DNA from: Rhodopseudomonas_A palustris_F | Lineage (GTDB): Bacteria > Pseudomonadota > Alphaproteobacteria > Rhizobiales > Xanthobacteraceae | Length of the DNA: 64,000 bases | Direction of reading: 5' to 3' | NCBI RefSeq assembly: GCF_000013745.1 | Contig: NC_007925.1 | Location: forward strand, 3,720,001-3,784,000 | Shown: in pieces, positions 26,759 through 35,521 of the stretch | Layout: every line of letters starts with the position of its first letter | How positions within the stretch are numbered: the first letter of the stretch is position 1 | Notes under the pieces: generated by a model | Databases searched by the model: none | Seen by the model: the letters and a program-made list of their open reading frames with translations, nothing else | Told to the model about the DNA's origin: nothing | Position numbers and translations under genes: made by a program

Positions 26759-29700
26759 ATGCCCATCACCGACCTCTTCGTCCGACGCCCGGTGCTCTCG
26801 CTGGTGGTGAGCGCGCTGATCCTGGTGATCGGCCTGCGCGCGATGTTCTCGCTGCCGATCCTGCAATATCCGCAGATGCAGAACGGCGTGGTGACGATCA
26901 CCACCACCTATGCGGGCGCCGATTCCGACATCATCGCGGGCTTCATCACCTCGCCGCTGGAGAATGTGATCGCCCAGGCCAACGGCATCGACACCATGAC
27001 CTCGTCGAGCCAGACCGGGGTCAGCGCGATCACCGTGCATCTGCGGCTGAACTACGACAGCGGCAATGCCCTCACCGAGATCAGCACCAAGGTGAGCTCG
27101 GTGCTGAATCAGTTGCCGGCCGGCACCCAGCAGCCGATCCTGGCTCTGAAGATGGGTGCCACCATCGATGCGATGTACATCGCGTTCTCCAGCACGGTGC
27201 TCGCCGAGAACGAGGTGACGGATTACGTCGCCCGCGTGGTGCAGCCCAAGCTGCAGGCGGTGGCCGGCGTGCAGGTGGCGGAAATCCTCGGCGGCAAGAA
27301 TTTCGCGCTGCGCGCCTGGCTCGATCCGGACAAGATGGCCTCGCTCGGCCTCACCGCCACCGACGTGGCGACCGCGCTCAAGACCAACGACTACATCTCC
27401 GGCGTCGGCACCACCAAGGGTCGGCTGGTTCAGGTCAAACTGTCCGCCGCCACCAACATGCAGTCGGTGCAGGCGTTTCGCGAACTCATCATCAAGACCG
27501 TCGATGGCGCCATGATCCGCCTGCAGGACGTGGCGAACGTCACGCTGGGCAGCGACGACTACGACTCCCGGACCAGCTTCAACGGCAAGTCCGCGGTCTA
27601 TATCGGCATCCAGGTCGCCCCCTCGGCCAATCTGCTCGATGTGATCGAGGGCGTGCGGCAGACGCTGCCCGGCATCATCTCGGACCTGCCCAGCGGCCTG
27701 TCCGGCACCGTGCTTTACGACGCCACGCAGTTCGTCAACACCTCGATCCGGGAGGTGGTGATCTCGCTGTTCGAGGCGGCGCTGATCGTCACCCTGGTGG
27801 TCTTTGCGTTCCTCGGATCATGGCGCTCGGTGTTCATCCCGATCGTCGCCATCCCGCTGTCGCTGATCGGCAGCTTCGCGCTGATGCTGGTGCTCGGCTT
27901 CTCCATCAATCTGCTGACGCTGCTGGCCCTGGTGCTCGCCATCGGTCTGGTGGTGGACGACGCCATCATCGTCGTGGAGGGCGTCAACCGCCACATGGAG
28001 CTGGGTCTGAAGCCGATCGACGCCGCGATCACCGCGGCGCGCGAACTGTCCGGTCCGATCATCGCGATGACCGCCGTGCTGATCGCGGTCTATGTGCCGG
28101 TCGGTTTCCAGGGCGGTCTGACCGGCTCGCTGTTCACCGAATTCGCCTTCACGCTGGTGGCGGCGGTGCTGGTGTCGGCGGTGGTGGCGCTGACGCTGTC
28201 GCCGATGAGCTGCGGCTATCTGCTGGCGCCGCACGATCCGTCGGCGCGCACGCTGGAGGCCCGCATGGTGCGCGGCATCGACCGCGTCATGACGTCCGTC
28301 ACCGGGGCCTATCGCATCGCGCTGACCGCCTCGCTGCGACTGTTGCCGCTGACCATCCTGTTCGGCGCCGTGGTGCTGGCGAGCATCACCTGGCTGTATT
28401 CCCACTCGACCTCGCAGCTCGCGCCGCCGGAGGACCAGGGGGTGATCCTGACCATGATGTCGGCGGCGCCGAACGCCACGCTGGAGCAGCGCGAAACCTA
28501 TGTGCAGCAGATCTACGGCATTCTCGACAAGCGGCCGGAGACCGACCTCGTGTTCCAGATCGACATGCCCGGTCAGGTGATCGGCGGCTGGGTGCTGAAA
28601 CCCTGGGACCAGCGCAGCCAGTCGGCCCTGGCCCTCGCTCCCTTGATCCAGCAGCAGTTCAACAAGATCGCCGGGGTGCGGGTGGCCGCGTTCCAGTTGC
28701 CGCCGCTGCCGGGCAGCAGCGGGCTGCCGATCCAGTTCGTGCTGAAATCCAACGATTCCTATGCGCGGCTCTATCAGGCGTCGGAGAACTTCCTCAGCGA
28801 AGCCATGAAGAGCGGCAAGTTCATCTTTCTCGATGGCGACATGAAGATCGACCAGCCGCACGCCAGCATCCATTTCGACCGCGACAAGGTGGCGTCGCTC
28901 GGCCTGACCATGACTGACGTCGGCGCCGCGATGTCGACCATGCTGGGCGGCAGTTACGCGAATTATTTCGACCTCGGCGGACGATCATATAAAGTCATCC
29001 CGCAGGTGATGCAGCAGCATCGGCTCAATACCGATCAATTGCTCAATTACTACATCCGGGCCGCGGATGGCACGTCGGTCCCGCTCTCCACCATCGCCCG
29101 GATCGAGATGAAGACCGTGCCGCAGTCGCTCAACCATTTCCAGCAGCTCAACGCCTCGACCATCTCCGGCATCGCCATGCCGGGCGTGTCGGACGGCGAT
29201 GCGCTGGCCGAGTTGCGGGCGGTTGCCGCCCGGGCGCTGCCGTCGGGATACAGTTACGACTATGCCGGGTCGTCACGGCAGCTGGAGAACGAATCCAACG
29301 GCTTCGTCACCACCTTCGCGCTGGCACTCTTGATCATCTTCCTGGTGCTGGCGGCGCTGTTCAACAGCTTCCGCGATCCGCTGGTGATCCTGGTCTCGGT
29401 GCCGATGTCGCTCGCCGGCGCGCTGTTCTTCATCTGGCTCGGCGTCGGCGGCGCCAGCATCAACATCTACACCCAGGTCGGGCTGGTGACGCTGATGGGG
29501 CTGGTCAGCAAACACGGCATCCTGATGGTGGAGGTGGCCAACACTTTGCGCCAGGAAGGCCGCAGCAAGCACGACGCCATCATCGAGGCGGCCAGCATCC
29601 GGCTGCGCGCGATCATGATGACGACGGCCGCGATGGTGCTGGGCGTGACGCCGCTGATCGTCGCCACCGGCGCCGGCGCCAATTCGCGCTTCAACATGGG

Positions 29701-29824
29701 CCTGGTGATCGCCACCGGCCTGGCGATCGGCACGCTGTTCACCCTGTTCGTGGTGCCGGCGTTCTATCTGCTGCTCAGCCACCGCGACCAGACCGAGCCG
29801 GCGCCGGCCGTGGCGTCGGCCTGA
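26759..29824 (+). CDS. RND efflux transporter, HAE-1 family inner-membrane pump
   Basis: A 1021-residue proton-driven pump with the twelve-helix, two-large-periplasmic-loop pattern of AcrB/MdtB relatives. TM1 is at about 12-30. TM4 carries the proton-relay aspartate pair in GLVVDDAIIVVEG. Periplasmic porter segments include GADSDIIAGFITSPLE. The second half opens with another helix near 530 and ends with a conserved TM10-12 block. Length is normal and no residue seems missing. In this setting it probably exports the lipopeptide from the periplasm or gives self-resistance; general multidrug efflux is the alternative. It starts 12 bp after the adaptor gene with GGAGCGG upstream and ends one base before the transferase gene. 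Confidence 0.94.
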   Translation: MPITDLFVRRPVLSLVVSALILVIGLRAMFSLPILQYPQMQNGVVTITTTYAGADSDIIAGFITSPLENVIAQANGIDTMTSSSQTGVSAITVHLRLNYDSGNALTEISTKVSSVLNQLPAGTQQPILALKMGATIDAMYIAFSSTVLAENEVTDYVARVVQPKLQAVAGVQVAEILGGKNFALRAWLDPDKMASLGLTATDVATALKTNDYISGVGTTKGRLVQVKLSAATNMQSVQAFRELIIKTVDGAMIRLQDVANVTLGSDDYDSRTSFNGKSAVYIGIQVAPSANLLDVIEGVRQTLPGIISDLPSGLSGTVLYDATQFVNTSIREVVISLFEAALIVTLVVFAFLGSWRSVFIPIVAIPLSLIGSFALMLVLGFSINLLTLLALVLAIGLVVDDAIIVVEGVNRHMELGLKPIDAAITAARELSGPIIAMTAVLIAVYVPVGFQGGLTGSLFTEFAFTLVAAVLVSAVVALTLSPMSCGYLLAPHDPSARTLEARMVRGIDRVMTSVTGAYRIALTASLRLLPLTILFGAVVLASITWLYSHSTSQLAPPEDQGVILTMMSAAPNATLEQRETYVQQIYGILDKRPETDLVFQIDMPGQVIGGWVLKPWDQRSQSALALAPLIQQQFNKIAGVRVAAFQLPPLPGSSGLPIQFVLKSNDSYARLYQASENFLSEAMKSGKFIFLDGDMKIDQPHASIHFDRDKVASLGLTMTDVGAAMSTMLGGSYANYFDLGGRSYKVIPQVMQQHRLNTDQLLNYYIRAADGTSVPLSTIARIEMKTVPQSLNHFQQLNASTISGIAMPGVSDGDALAELRAVAARALPSGYSYDYAGSSRQLENESNGFVTTFALALLIIFLVLAALFNSFRDPLVILVSVPMSLAGALFFIWLGVGGASINIYTQVGLVTLMGLVSKHGILMVEVANTLRQEGRSKHDAIIEAASIRLRAIMMTTAAMVLGVTPLIVATGAGANSRFNMGLVIATGLAIGTLFTLFVVPAFYLLLSHRDQTEPAPAVASA

Positions 29825-29825
29825 G

Positions 29826-30620
29826 ATGACTGCGTCCCGCACCCCGTTTCCAGGAATTGAGCGGAGCGCAAGCTTCGTGCTGCACGACGGCAGCCGCGCC
29901 CTCACCTGCGCCGTTGCGCTGGTGGCCGCTCCGTTGGCAGCGCTTGAGGCCGACGCACCACACTTCCTCAGTCCCGCGGAGCAGGCGCTGCTGACAGACC
30001 GGCTCGCGCCAAGCCGCCGGCAGTCTTTCCTCGCCGGGCGACGCGCGGCCAAGACCGCTTTGAGCGCTCTCGCGCCGGGCGTTTCGCTCCGCGAGATCCA
30101 GGTGCTGCCAGGCCTGCTGCAGCAGCCGGTGGCGTTCGTGCCGGGCCGGTCGAATGTGCAGGTCACGCTGTCACACGCCGGCACCGCGGCGATCGCCGTC
30201 GCGCATCCCGAGGCGTGTCCCATGGGAATCGACCTGGAACGTGCCGCGCCGGAAGCGCAGTCCGCCCTCGGCGAACAGACGACGCCCCGCGAACGGGCGC
30301 TGGCGCAAGCCGTGCTGCCTTACGACGAGCATCAGCGCCTGCTGTTGCTGTGGTGCCTCAAGGAAGCGCTCTCCAAGGCGCTGCGTTGCGGGTTGACGGT
30401 GCCGTTCAGCCTGCTCGAGGTGGCGAGCCTTGTGCCGCTGCCAGGCGGCGTGCGCGCCCGCTTTGCAAATTTCACCCAATACGAGGGCATCGCGTTCTGC
30501 GAAGCCCCCTTCACTCTGGCGACGGCGCTGCCGCACAATGTGCGATGGCAGAGCACTGACGCAGCCGATTCTCCTCAGATCTTGCGCGAGTGGCTCAGGG
30601 AAGCCGCTGCTGTCGGGTGA
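29826..30620 (+). CDS. 4'-Phosphopantetheinyl transferase (Sfp/EntD type)
   Basis: A 264-residue enzyme that moves phosphopantetheine from CoA to the carrier-domain serines, here presumably those of the acyl ligase, PKS and NRPS proteins. Visible motifs: FLAGRRAAKTAL, SHAGTAAIAVA (CoA-binding histidine), GIDLE with the Mg-binding Asp and Glu, and WCLKEALSKAL (the W/KExxxK motif). It begins one base after the RND pump stop codon, so it is the last gene of the rightward operon. A dedicated transferase in the cluster supports an autonomous, possibly transferable, biosynthetic unit. About 35 N-terminal residues before the core are not diagnostic. Confidence 0.92.
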   Translation: MTASRTPFPGIERSASFVLHDGSRALTCAVALVAAPLAALEADAPHFLSPAEQALLTDRLAPSRRQSFLAGRRAAKTALSALAPGVSLREIQVLPGLLQQPVAFVPGRSNVQVTLSHAGTAAIAVAHPEACPMGIDLERAAPEAQSALGEQTTPRERALAQAVLPYDEHQRLLLLWCLKEALSKALRCGLTVPFSLLEVASLVPLPGGVRARFANFTQYEGIAFCEAPFTLATALPHNVRWQSTDAADSPQILREWLREAAAVG

Positions 30621-30831
30621 TCCACCACGCACCCGCCGAGCTTGCGGACGTCGCGAAGGGCTATTCAATTCTGATTGAGGGCCAAACTGTCACAGCTGAT
30701 CCTCGTTATCCTGGATGAACCGCGACTGCCCGCCGACGTTGGAATGTCTCGCAGGCCATCCCGGAAAGCGCCGCAACCCCAATGGCATATTCCGAGCTGT
30801 CGCAACATCAACCCTAAAGGGAGAAAGACCG

Positions 30832-31182
30832 ATGCCGGTTCGCAAATTCGCTTTCGCCGACGCAGCGCTGCAACGTTCCCCTGGACAGGACGGCGAGATC
30901 TTTGCCGGCAATGTGGTCGACCAGCGGCACGGTGCTGCGGTGACCATTGGCTTTGGCCGCTTCGGACCTCACCAGAGCCTGACCGAAACCATGGCGGTCG
31001 ACGACGTCATGGTGATCCTCGAGGGGCGGTTGTCCGTTTCAAGCGGCACGGAGATCTTCAGCGCGGGTCCGGGCGAGATGGTCCACATGCCGAAGGGCGA
31101 GAAGGTCACCATCCGCTCGCACGAACAAGGAGCTGCTACCGCCTACGTCACCTATCCGCACTGGCAAGAAGCGCGTCAGTGA
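30832..31182 (+). CDS. Cupin-domain protein (EutQ-like)
   Basis: A 116-residue single-domain beta-barrel protein. The core has the cupin pattern: DVMVILEGRLSVSSG for the first motif region and GPGEMVHMPKGEKVTI for the second, the latter typical of EutQ-like cupins. The final residues (YVTYPHW) also fit that family. The start is fixed by GGGAG before the ATG; longer in-frame extensions upstream have no ribosome site. It stands alone, in the same direction as the lipopeptide operon but 211 bp after it. Function and metal content are not evident; a small-molecule-binding role is all that can be inferred. Confidence 0.75.
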   Translation: MPVRKFAFADAALQRSPGQDGEIFAGNVVDQRHGAAVTIGFGRFGPHQSLTETMAVDDVMVILEGRLSVSSGTEIFSAGPGEMVHMPKGEKVTIRSHEQGAATAYVTYPHWQEARQ

Positions 31183-31390
31183 GACGCCACCGAAGCGGCT
31201 TGCCGGCGGCCGACTCGGACGTTCCATCCGCGCCGCAGCCTGTTCCCCGGCAGGACAAGAAAACGCCGCCGACCTGACCCGACGGGTCTGATGCGGCGGC
31301 AGTCTGGGAGGAACGCCCAACGAATCACCATGCGGCAGCACCGAGCCGTGACTGACGGCTTCCGATCGGCGCGCATCAACACCTCGTGAA

Positions 31391-31585
31391 CTACTCCGAC
31401 CTGATCTCGGTTCTCTCCGACCCGCAGGTCGTGCATTGCAAGAGCGCGGCACTCTGTCCCTCAAATAGCGACGGATACAGCGCGATGACGCGCATCGGCT
31501 GATCGGATGCGCAGTTCGGACAATGGCCCGGCGTCGGAAATTCGAAAGCGAATTTCACCGGCGGCCACGACATCGAACGATTCAT
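31391..31585 (-). CDS. Small CxxC-CxxC zinc-ribbon protein
   Basis: A 64-residue protein with two cysteine pairs (CPNC and CTTC) about 30 residues apart, the layout of a small zinc ribbon. The N-terminus is aromatic and proline-rich. A GAGAGGATAG ribosome site lies just before the ATG, which is why I accept such a short frame. It could be a nucleic-acid-binding or redox-structural protein; I do not recognise a named family. It is oriented against the cupin and Crp/Fnr genes and sits alone. Confidence 0.55.
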   Translation of the reverse strand: MNRSMSWPPVKFAFEFPTPGHCPNCASDQPMRVIALYPSLFEGQSAALLQCTTCGSERTEIRSE

Positions 31586-31803
31586 TTTCTATCCTCTCAC
31601 GAGGCGAATGCTCATCCTCTCACGCGGCCAAGCGCCGGATCTCCAGCAACGACATTGCGCTTGGTCACGAGCCAAACTCTGCGTCACAATCCTCGACGTC
31701 GCTGCTCACTTTCGCTCGGACCAGGCGGATAGTCGCAAATTTCTTTGCCATCGATTCGAATCCGGCGCACCGTCGGCCGCGGCGTTTCCGCGGCGTGCCC
31801 GCC

Positions 31804-32004
31804 AGAGCATTTTCGGTTAGGATCGAATCATCCAACCAAAATCGGCGTCATTCCGGATTGCGAGTTCGAAGAACGAGCAAGTCCGGAATCCATACTCCCT
31901 GCGGTGGCTATGGATTCCTGGCTCACTCGCAGCTGACGCTGCTCGTGCCCCGGAATGACGGCCCGGGACTCTTGAACCGCAGCAATCCTAACCGAAAATG
32001 CTCT
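31804..32004. repeat. MITE-like repeat, copy 1 (201 bp with 20-bp perfect terminal inverted repeats)
   Basis: Bases 31804-31823 and 31985-32004 are exact reverse complements (20/20), beginning AGAGCATTTTCGG. Inside are a CGTCATTCCGG ... CCGGAATGACG pair. A second copy in the opposite orientation lies at 33358-33564 and matches along nearly the whole length. No coding potential. It lies in the 530-bp gap 31586-32115 upstream of the Crp/Fnr gene, which otherwise shows nothing. Confidence 0.8.
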
Positions 32005-32115
32005 AGGCTCGCTGCCTCGGAATGGTACGAGCCGGTTGGCGATTGCCAAGGCCCGCGGCGTCCGGCATGCATGATGAAATCTCCAACAGCGATGCGGCCC
32101 GCCGCCGGGGGACCC

Positions 32116-32817
32116 ATGCTTACACGTTCCCCCAACCAGTTCTTGGCGTCGCTTCCTGCCGACGATTTCGCACAGCTTCAGCCCGATCTTCGCCCGTTGC
32201 GCTTGGTGCAGGATGAAGTTCTGTTCGAGGCTGGCGAGACCCTGACCGCGGTCTACTTTCCCCACAGCGGCATCATTTCGAAGGTCGTGCACCTTTCCGA
32301 CGGCTCCACGGTCGAGGTGGCGTTGATCGGGCACGACGGGGTCTGTGGCGGCGCGGCGGTGCTCAATGGCGGGATCTCACCGACCACCGCCACCGTCCAG
32401 TTCCCGGGCTCCGCAAGCCTGATCGATTCCAGACGTTTCATCGCCGCGGCAAGCCGCAGCGAAACACTGCGCCTGGCCCTGATGAAGCTGCAGTGGATCG
32501 ATTTCGTCCAGGCCGAGCAGTTGGCGGCCTGCAACGCCTCGCACGACATCACCGCGCGGCTGTGCCGGCGATTGTTGCGACTACGGGATCTCGCACTCAG
32601 CAACACACTGCCGCTGACCCAGGACCTGCTCGCCCGGATGCTCGGCGTCCGCCGCAACAGCGTCTCGCTGGTCGCCGGGGCGCTGCAGCACGCCGGCATC
32701 ATTCGCTACAGTCGTGGTCAAGTCGAGATCACCAGGGTCGACGGCCTCGCCGAACTCGCCTGCGAGTGCTACGCTACTAACAAGTCGCATGCCGATGCGC
32801 TGAACCGCCGGGATTGA
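32116..32817 (+). CDS. Crp/Fnr-family transcriptional regulator
   Basis: A 233-residue regulator: an N-terminal cNMP-binding-type beta-barrel (about 15-130, with DGSTVEVALIGHDGVCGG) and a C-terminal winged helix (about 150-215, recognition helix region MLGVRRNSVSLVAGAL). There is no N-terminal cysteine cluster of the FNR type, so an iron-sulfur oxygen sensor is unlikely. The barrel lacks a clear cAMP-binding RxA motif, so the effector is unknown. The ATG at 32116 follows a GGGGGA sequence and gives the normal family length; the frame is open far upstream, across the repeat, but that part is unlike any regulator. Targets are not evident. Confidence 0.87.
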   Translation: MLTRSPNQFLASLPADDFAQLQPDLRPLRLVQDEVLFEAGETLTAVYFPHSGIISKVVHLSDGSTVEVALIGHDGVCGGAAVLNGGISPTTATVQFPGSASLIDSRRFIAAASRSETLRLALMKLQWIDFVQAEQLAACNASHDITARLCRRLLRLRDLALSNTLPLTQDLLARMLGVRRNSVSLVAGALQHAGIIRYSRGQVEITRVDGLAELACECYATNKSHADALNRRD

Positions 32818-33010
32818 CCTCGCCATTGCGGTTGTGGCGCCGATCGTCCGGTCAGCCGACGCTCGGCGCGCGTCCGATAGCGCTCATGCTGCGAGCAACC
32901 GCGTCGCAGACCAGCCCGGCAGCCGATCACTTGACGCGTTGACGAGGCCCAGCCGGCTTTGGCATAACGGGGTGCGCTCGTGATGGGACCTCAAGAGAAG
33001 CCGGGACGAC

Positions 33011-33361
33011 ATGCAGAACGGCCTGTACTCGATCCATGTCGATCTGCTCGATGGGCGATCCGGCAAGGGAAGCGGCGTGGTGATTTTTCGCAACGGCACC
33101 ATTCTGGGTGGCGACGCCTACCTGTTCTACACCGGCAGCTACACCGTGAGCGGCGACAGCTTCAAGGGCGAGGTTCTGGTCAGCCAGCACACCCCCAGTC
33201 CCGACGCCGATCCGCTGTTCGGGGGGCAGAAGAATCCGGTCGGGATCGGCGTCTCCGGCACCGCCACCGCGACGTCGGCGGTGATCAACGGCACCGCGCT
33301 GGTCGGCAAGGCCTGCCTGCTCTTCAAGGCCACGCTGCGAAAGCTGGCCGACGCGGACTAG
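33011..33361 (+). CDS. GrlR-like small regulatory protein
   Basis: A 116-residue protein opening MQNGLYSIHVDLLDG and continuing with GSGVVIFRNGTILGGD and AYLFYTGSYTVSGD, a pattern shared with GrlR-type beta-barrel proteins, known in enteropathogens as inhibitors of a type III secretion activator. No type III secretion genes are visible here, so that role should not be assumed; many GrlR-like genes are orphan. The TAG stop codon lies within the CTAG terminus of the adjacent repeat (33358-33564), so the insertion may have set the C-terminus. It lies between two inverted repeat copies together with the Crp/Fnr gene. Confidence 0.6.
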   Translation: MQNGLYSIHVDLLDGRSGKGSGVVIFRNGTILGGDAYLFYTGSYTVSGDSFKGEVLVSQHTPSPDADPLFGGQKNPVGIGVSGTATATSAVINGTALVGKACLLFKATLRKLADAD

Positions 33362-33564
33362 AGCATGTTCGGTTCGGATCGATGCGGTTCAAGACTCCCG
33401 GGACGTCATTCCGCGGCACGAGCAGCGTCAGCTGCGAGTGAGCCCGGACTCCATAACCACCGCGGGGAGTATGGATTCCGGACTTGCTCGTTCTTCGAAC
33501 TCGCAAGCCGGAATGACGACGACATTTTGGTTGGATGATTCAATCCTAACCAAGAGGTCTCTAG
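33358..33564. repeat. MITE-like repeat, copy 2 (inverted relative to copy 1)
   Basis: This roughly 205-bp segment is the reverse complement of the element at 31804-32004, with scattered substitutions. Its ends are CTAGAGCATG on the left and GAGGTCTCTAG on the right. The left CTAG contains the stop codon of the GrlR-like gene and the right CTAG contains the stop codon of the leftward chemoreceptor gene, so the repeat fills the whole space between two convergent genes. Confidence 0.8.
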
Positions 33565-35252
33565 GCGGCGCGCACCGTGCTGAGGAACTTGTCGACCTCG
33601 AGCTTCAACCGGTTGCTGTCGCGCGACAGCGAGCGCGCCGCGGACAGCACCTGCGAAGATGCCGATCCGGTCTCGCCGGCGCCGTGCTGCACGGCGCTGA
33701 TATTCGAACTCACCTGTTGGGTGCCTTCGGCCGCGCGATGCACGTTGCGGGAGATTTCCTGCGTCGCCGCGCCCTGCTGCTCGACCGCCGTGGCGATGGT
33801 CGCGGCGATTTCCGACATCCGCCCGATGGTCAGGCCGATCTCCTTGATCGCGCCGACCGACTGCTGCGTCGCGGTCTGGATGCCGTTGATCTGCAGGCTG
33901 ATCTCGCCGGTCGCCTTGCTGGTCTGTTCGGCCAGCGCCTTGACCTCGGAGGCAACAACGGCAAAGCCGCGGCCGGCGTCGCCGGCGCGGGCCGCCTCGA
34001 TGGTGGCGTTCAGCGCCAGCAGGTTGGTCTGTCCCGCGATGGTGTTGATCAGTTCGACCACGTCGCCGATCCGGCTTGCCGCCTGCGACAACTGGCCGAC
34101 GCTGTCATTGGTCTTCCTGGCCTGCTCCACCGCGTCTCCGGCGATCCGCGCGGATTCGTGAACCTGCCGGCTGATCTCATTGACCGACGAACTCATCTGT
34201 TCGGTCGCCGAGGACACCGATTGCACATTGCTGGCGGCCTCTTCGGAAGCCGTGGCGACGTTGGTGGTCAGCTGCTGGGCGCGTGCGGCGGTCGCCGTCA
34301 GCGTTCCGGCGGAGGCTTCCAACTCGGTCGAGGCCGACGACACGGTGTCGATGATCTCGCTGATGATGGATTCGAACTCGCGGGTGATGGCATCGACCCG
34401 ATGGCCGCGTTGGATCTTGACATCGGCTTCCAGCGCGGACGCCTCGTCGGCGGCCTTCTTGGCGATCAGCGCCTCCTTGAACATCTGCAGCCTGTCGGCC
34501 ATCGCGCCGATCTCGTTGTTCTCGCCTTGATGCGGCACTACGGCGCTGAGGTCTCCGTCGCCGAGCGCCTGCATCGGGCGGATGATCGAGCCGATGCCGC
34601 GGCCGACATCGCGCACCAGATAGACCGAGATGCCGACGCCGGTGATCATCGCCAAGCCGAGGATGATCGCCAGCAGCCTGAACACGGTGTCATAGGTTGC
34701 GGCGGCCGCTTGGCTCGCCGCAGCCGAGCCGTTGTTGTTGTAGTCGATGCTCTTCTTCAGAACGGCGTCGGAGGCAAGCCCGACCGGATTGACGACGTTG
34801 TAGCTCAGCTCATGGGCGTCGTGCGGCACCTGTCCTGCGGCATTGCGCGACAGCGCCATCACCTGCTCGTTGCCCTTCTCGAAATTCGCCCACATCGCCG
34901 CCCATTCCTGATAGATCGCGCGCTCCGCGGGCGTGGTCAGCAACTTCTCGTAATTCCGGCGGATCTCGGCGATCTGCTCCATCAGCTTGGCCAGCCGCTG
35001 TTCGGTCGCCGCCTTGGTCTGCGCGGTTTCCGAGAGCATGTGTTCGCGCACCATATTGCGGTAGGTGAACAACGCGCCGCGAAGATCGCCGAGAATGCGG
35101 ACGCTCGGCATCCACTTGGTCTGAATTTCGACCGCGGTGGCGTTGATCGCCCGCATGTTGCTGACCGCCAATAGGCCGATGCCGGTCATGGCGAGCAGCA
35201 AGAAGGCGACGACGGTGGTGATCTTGGCGCGAATCGACAGCCTCGCGAGCAT
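33561..35252 (-). CDS. Methyl-accepting chemotaxis protein 1 of 4
   Basis: A 563-residue transmembrane chemoreceptor: TM1 about 10-32, a helical periplasmic 4HB-type sensor (about 33-190), TM2 about 192-212, HAMP about 212-265, then a long signalling coiled coil with the invariant hairpin tip ([20 protein letters not shown]) and helical methylation regions. It relays ligand binding to CheA/CheW. There is no C-terminal CheR-binding pentapeptide. An AAGGAT ribosome site precedes the ATG. It is 269 bp downstream of a close paralogue whose N-terminus ([12 protein letters not shown]) is the same, so the two arose by duplication. The ligand is unknown. Confidence 0.93.
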   Translation of the reverse strand: MLARLSIRAKITTVVAFLLLAMTGIGLLAVSNMRAINATAVEIQTKWMPSVRILGDLRGALFTYRNMVREHMLSETAQTKAATEQRLAKLMEQIAEIRRNYEKLLTTPAERAIYQEWAAMWANFEKGNEQVMALSRNAAGQVPHDAHELSYNVVNPVGLASDAVLKKSIDYNNNGSAAASQAAAATYDTVFRLLAIILGLAMITGVGISVYLVRDVGRGIGSIIRPMQALGDGDLSAVVPHQGENNEIGAMADRLQMFKEALIAKKAADEASALEADVKIQRGHRVDAITREFESIISEIIDTVSSASTELEASAGTLTATAARAQQLTTNVATASEEAASNVQSVSSATEQMSSSVNEISRQVHESARIAGDAVEQARKTNDSVGQLSQAASRIGDVVELINTIAGQTNLLALNATIEAARAGDAGRGFAVVASEVKALAEQTSKATGEISLQINGIQTATQQSVGAIKEIGLTIGRMSEIAATIATAVEQQGAATQEISRNVHRAAEGTQQVSSNISAVQHGAGETGSASSQVLSAARSLSRDSNRLKLEVDKFLSTVRAA

Positions 35253-35521
35253 GGGGGAAATCCTTGTCTGGTGAGATATGACCGCCGATCGCCGGGCACG
35301 CGTCAGCGCACGGCGCTCAGGAATGGCGGCCGAGCTGCTGATCCCAGACCCACCCTTCGGATTTTACCTTCGCCCAGGCTGCATGAAGGCTAAGTAAAAG
35401 TACCAGGTGGAATTTGTCGAACCGTTGCGGCTCGATGCAAAAAGGCTCCGCGCGATAAGTGCATCGCGCGGAGCCACAACCGAGGATTTCGAAACGCAAC
35501 GCAGTTGGACAGCCCGGTCGG

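Noticed and set aside
31804..33564. Insertion sequence or composite transposon
   Set aside because: The repeats have terminal inverted repeats but no transposase lies inside or between them.
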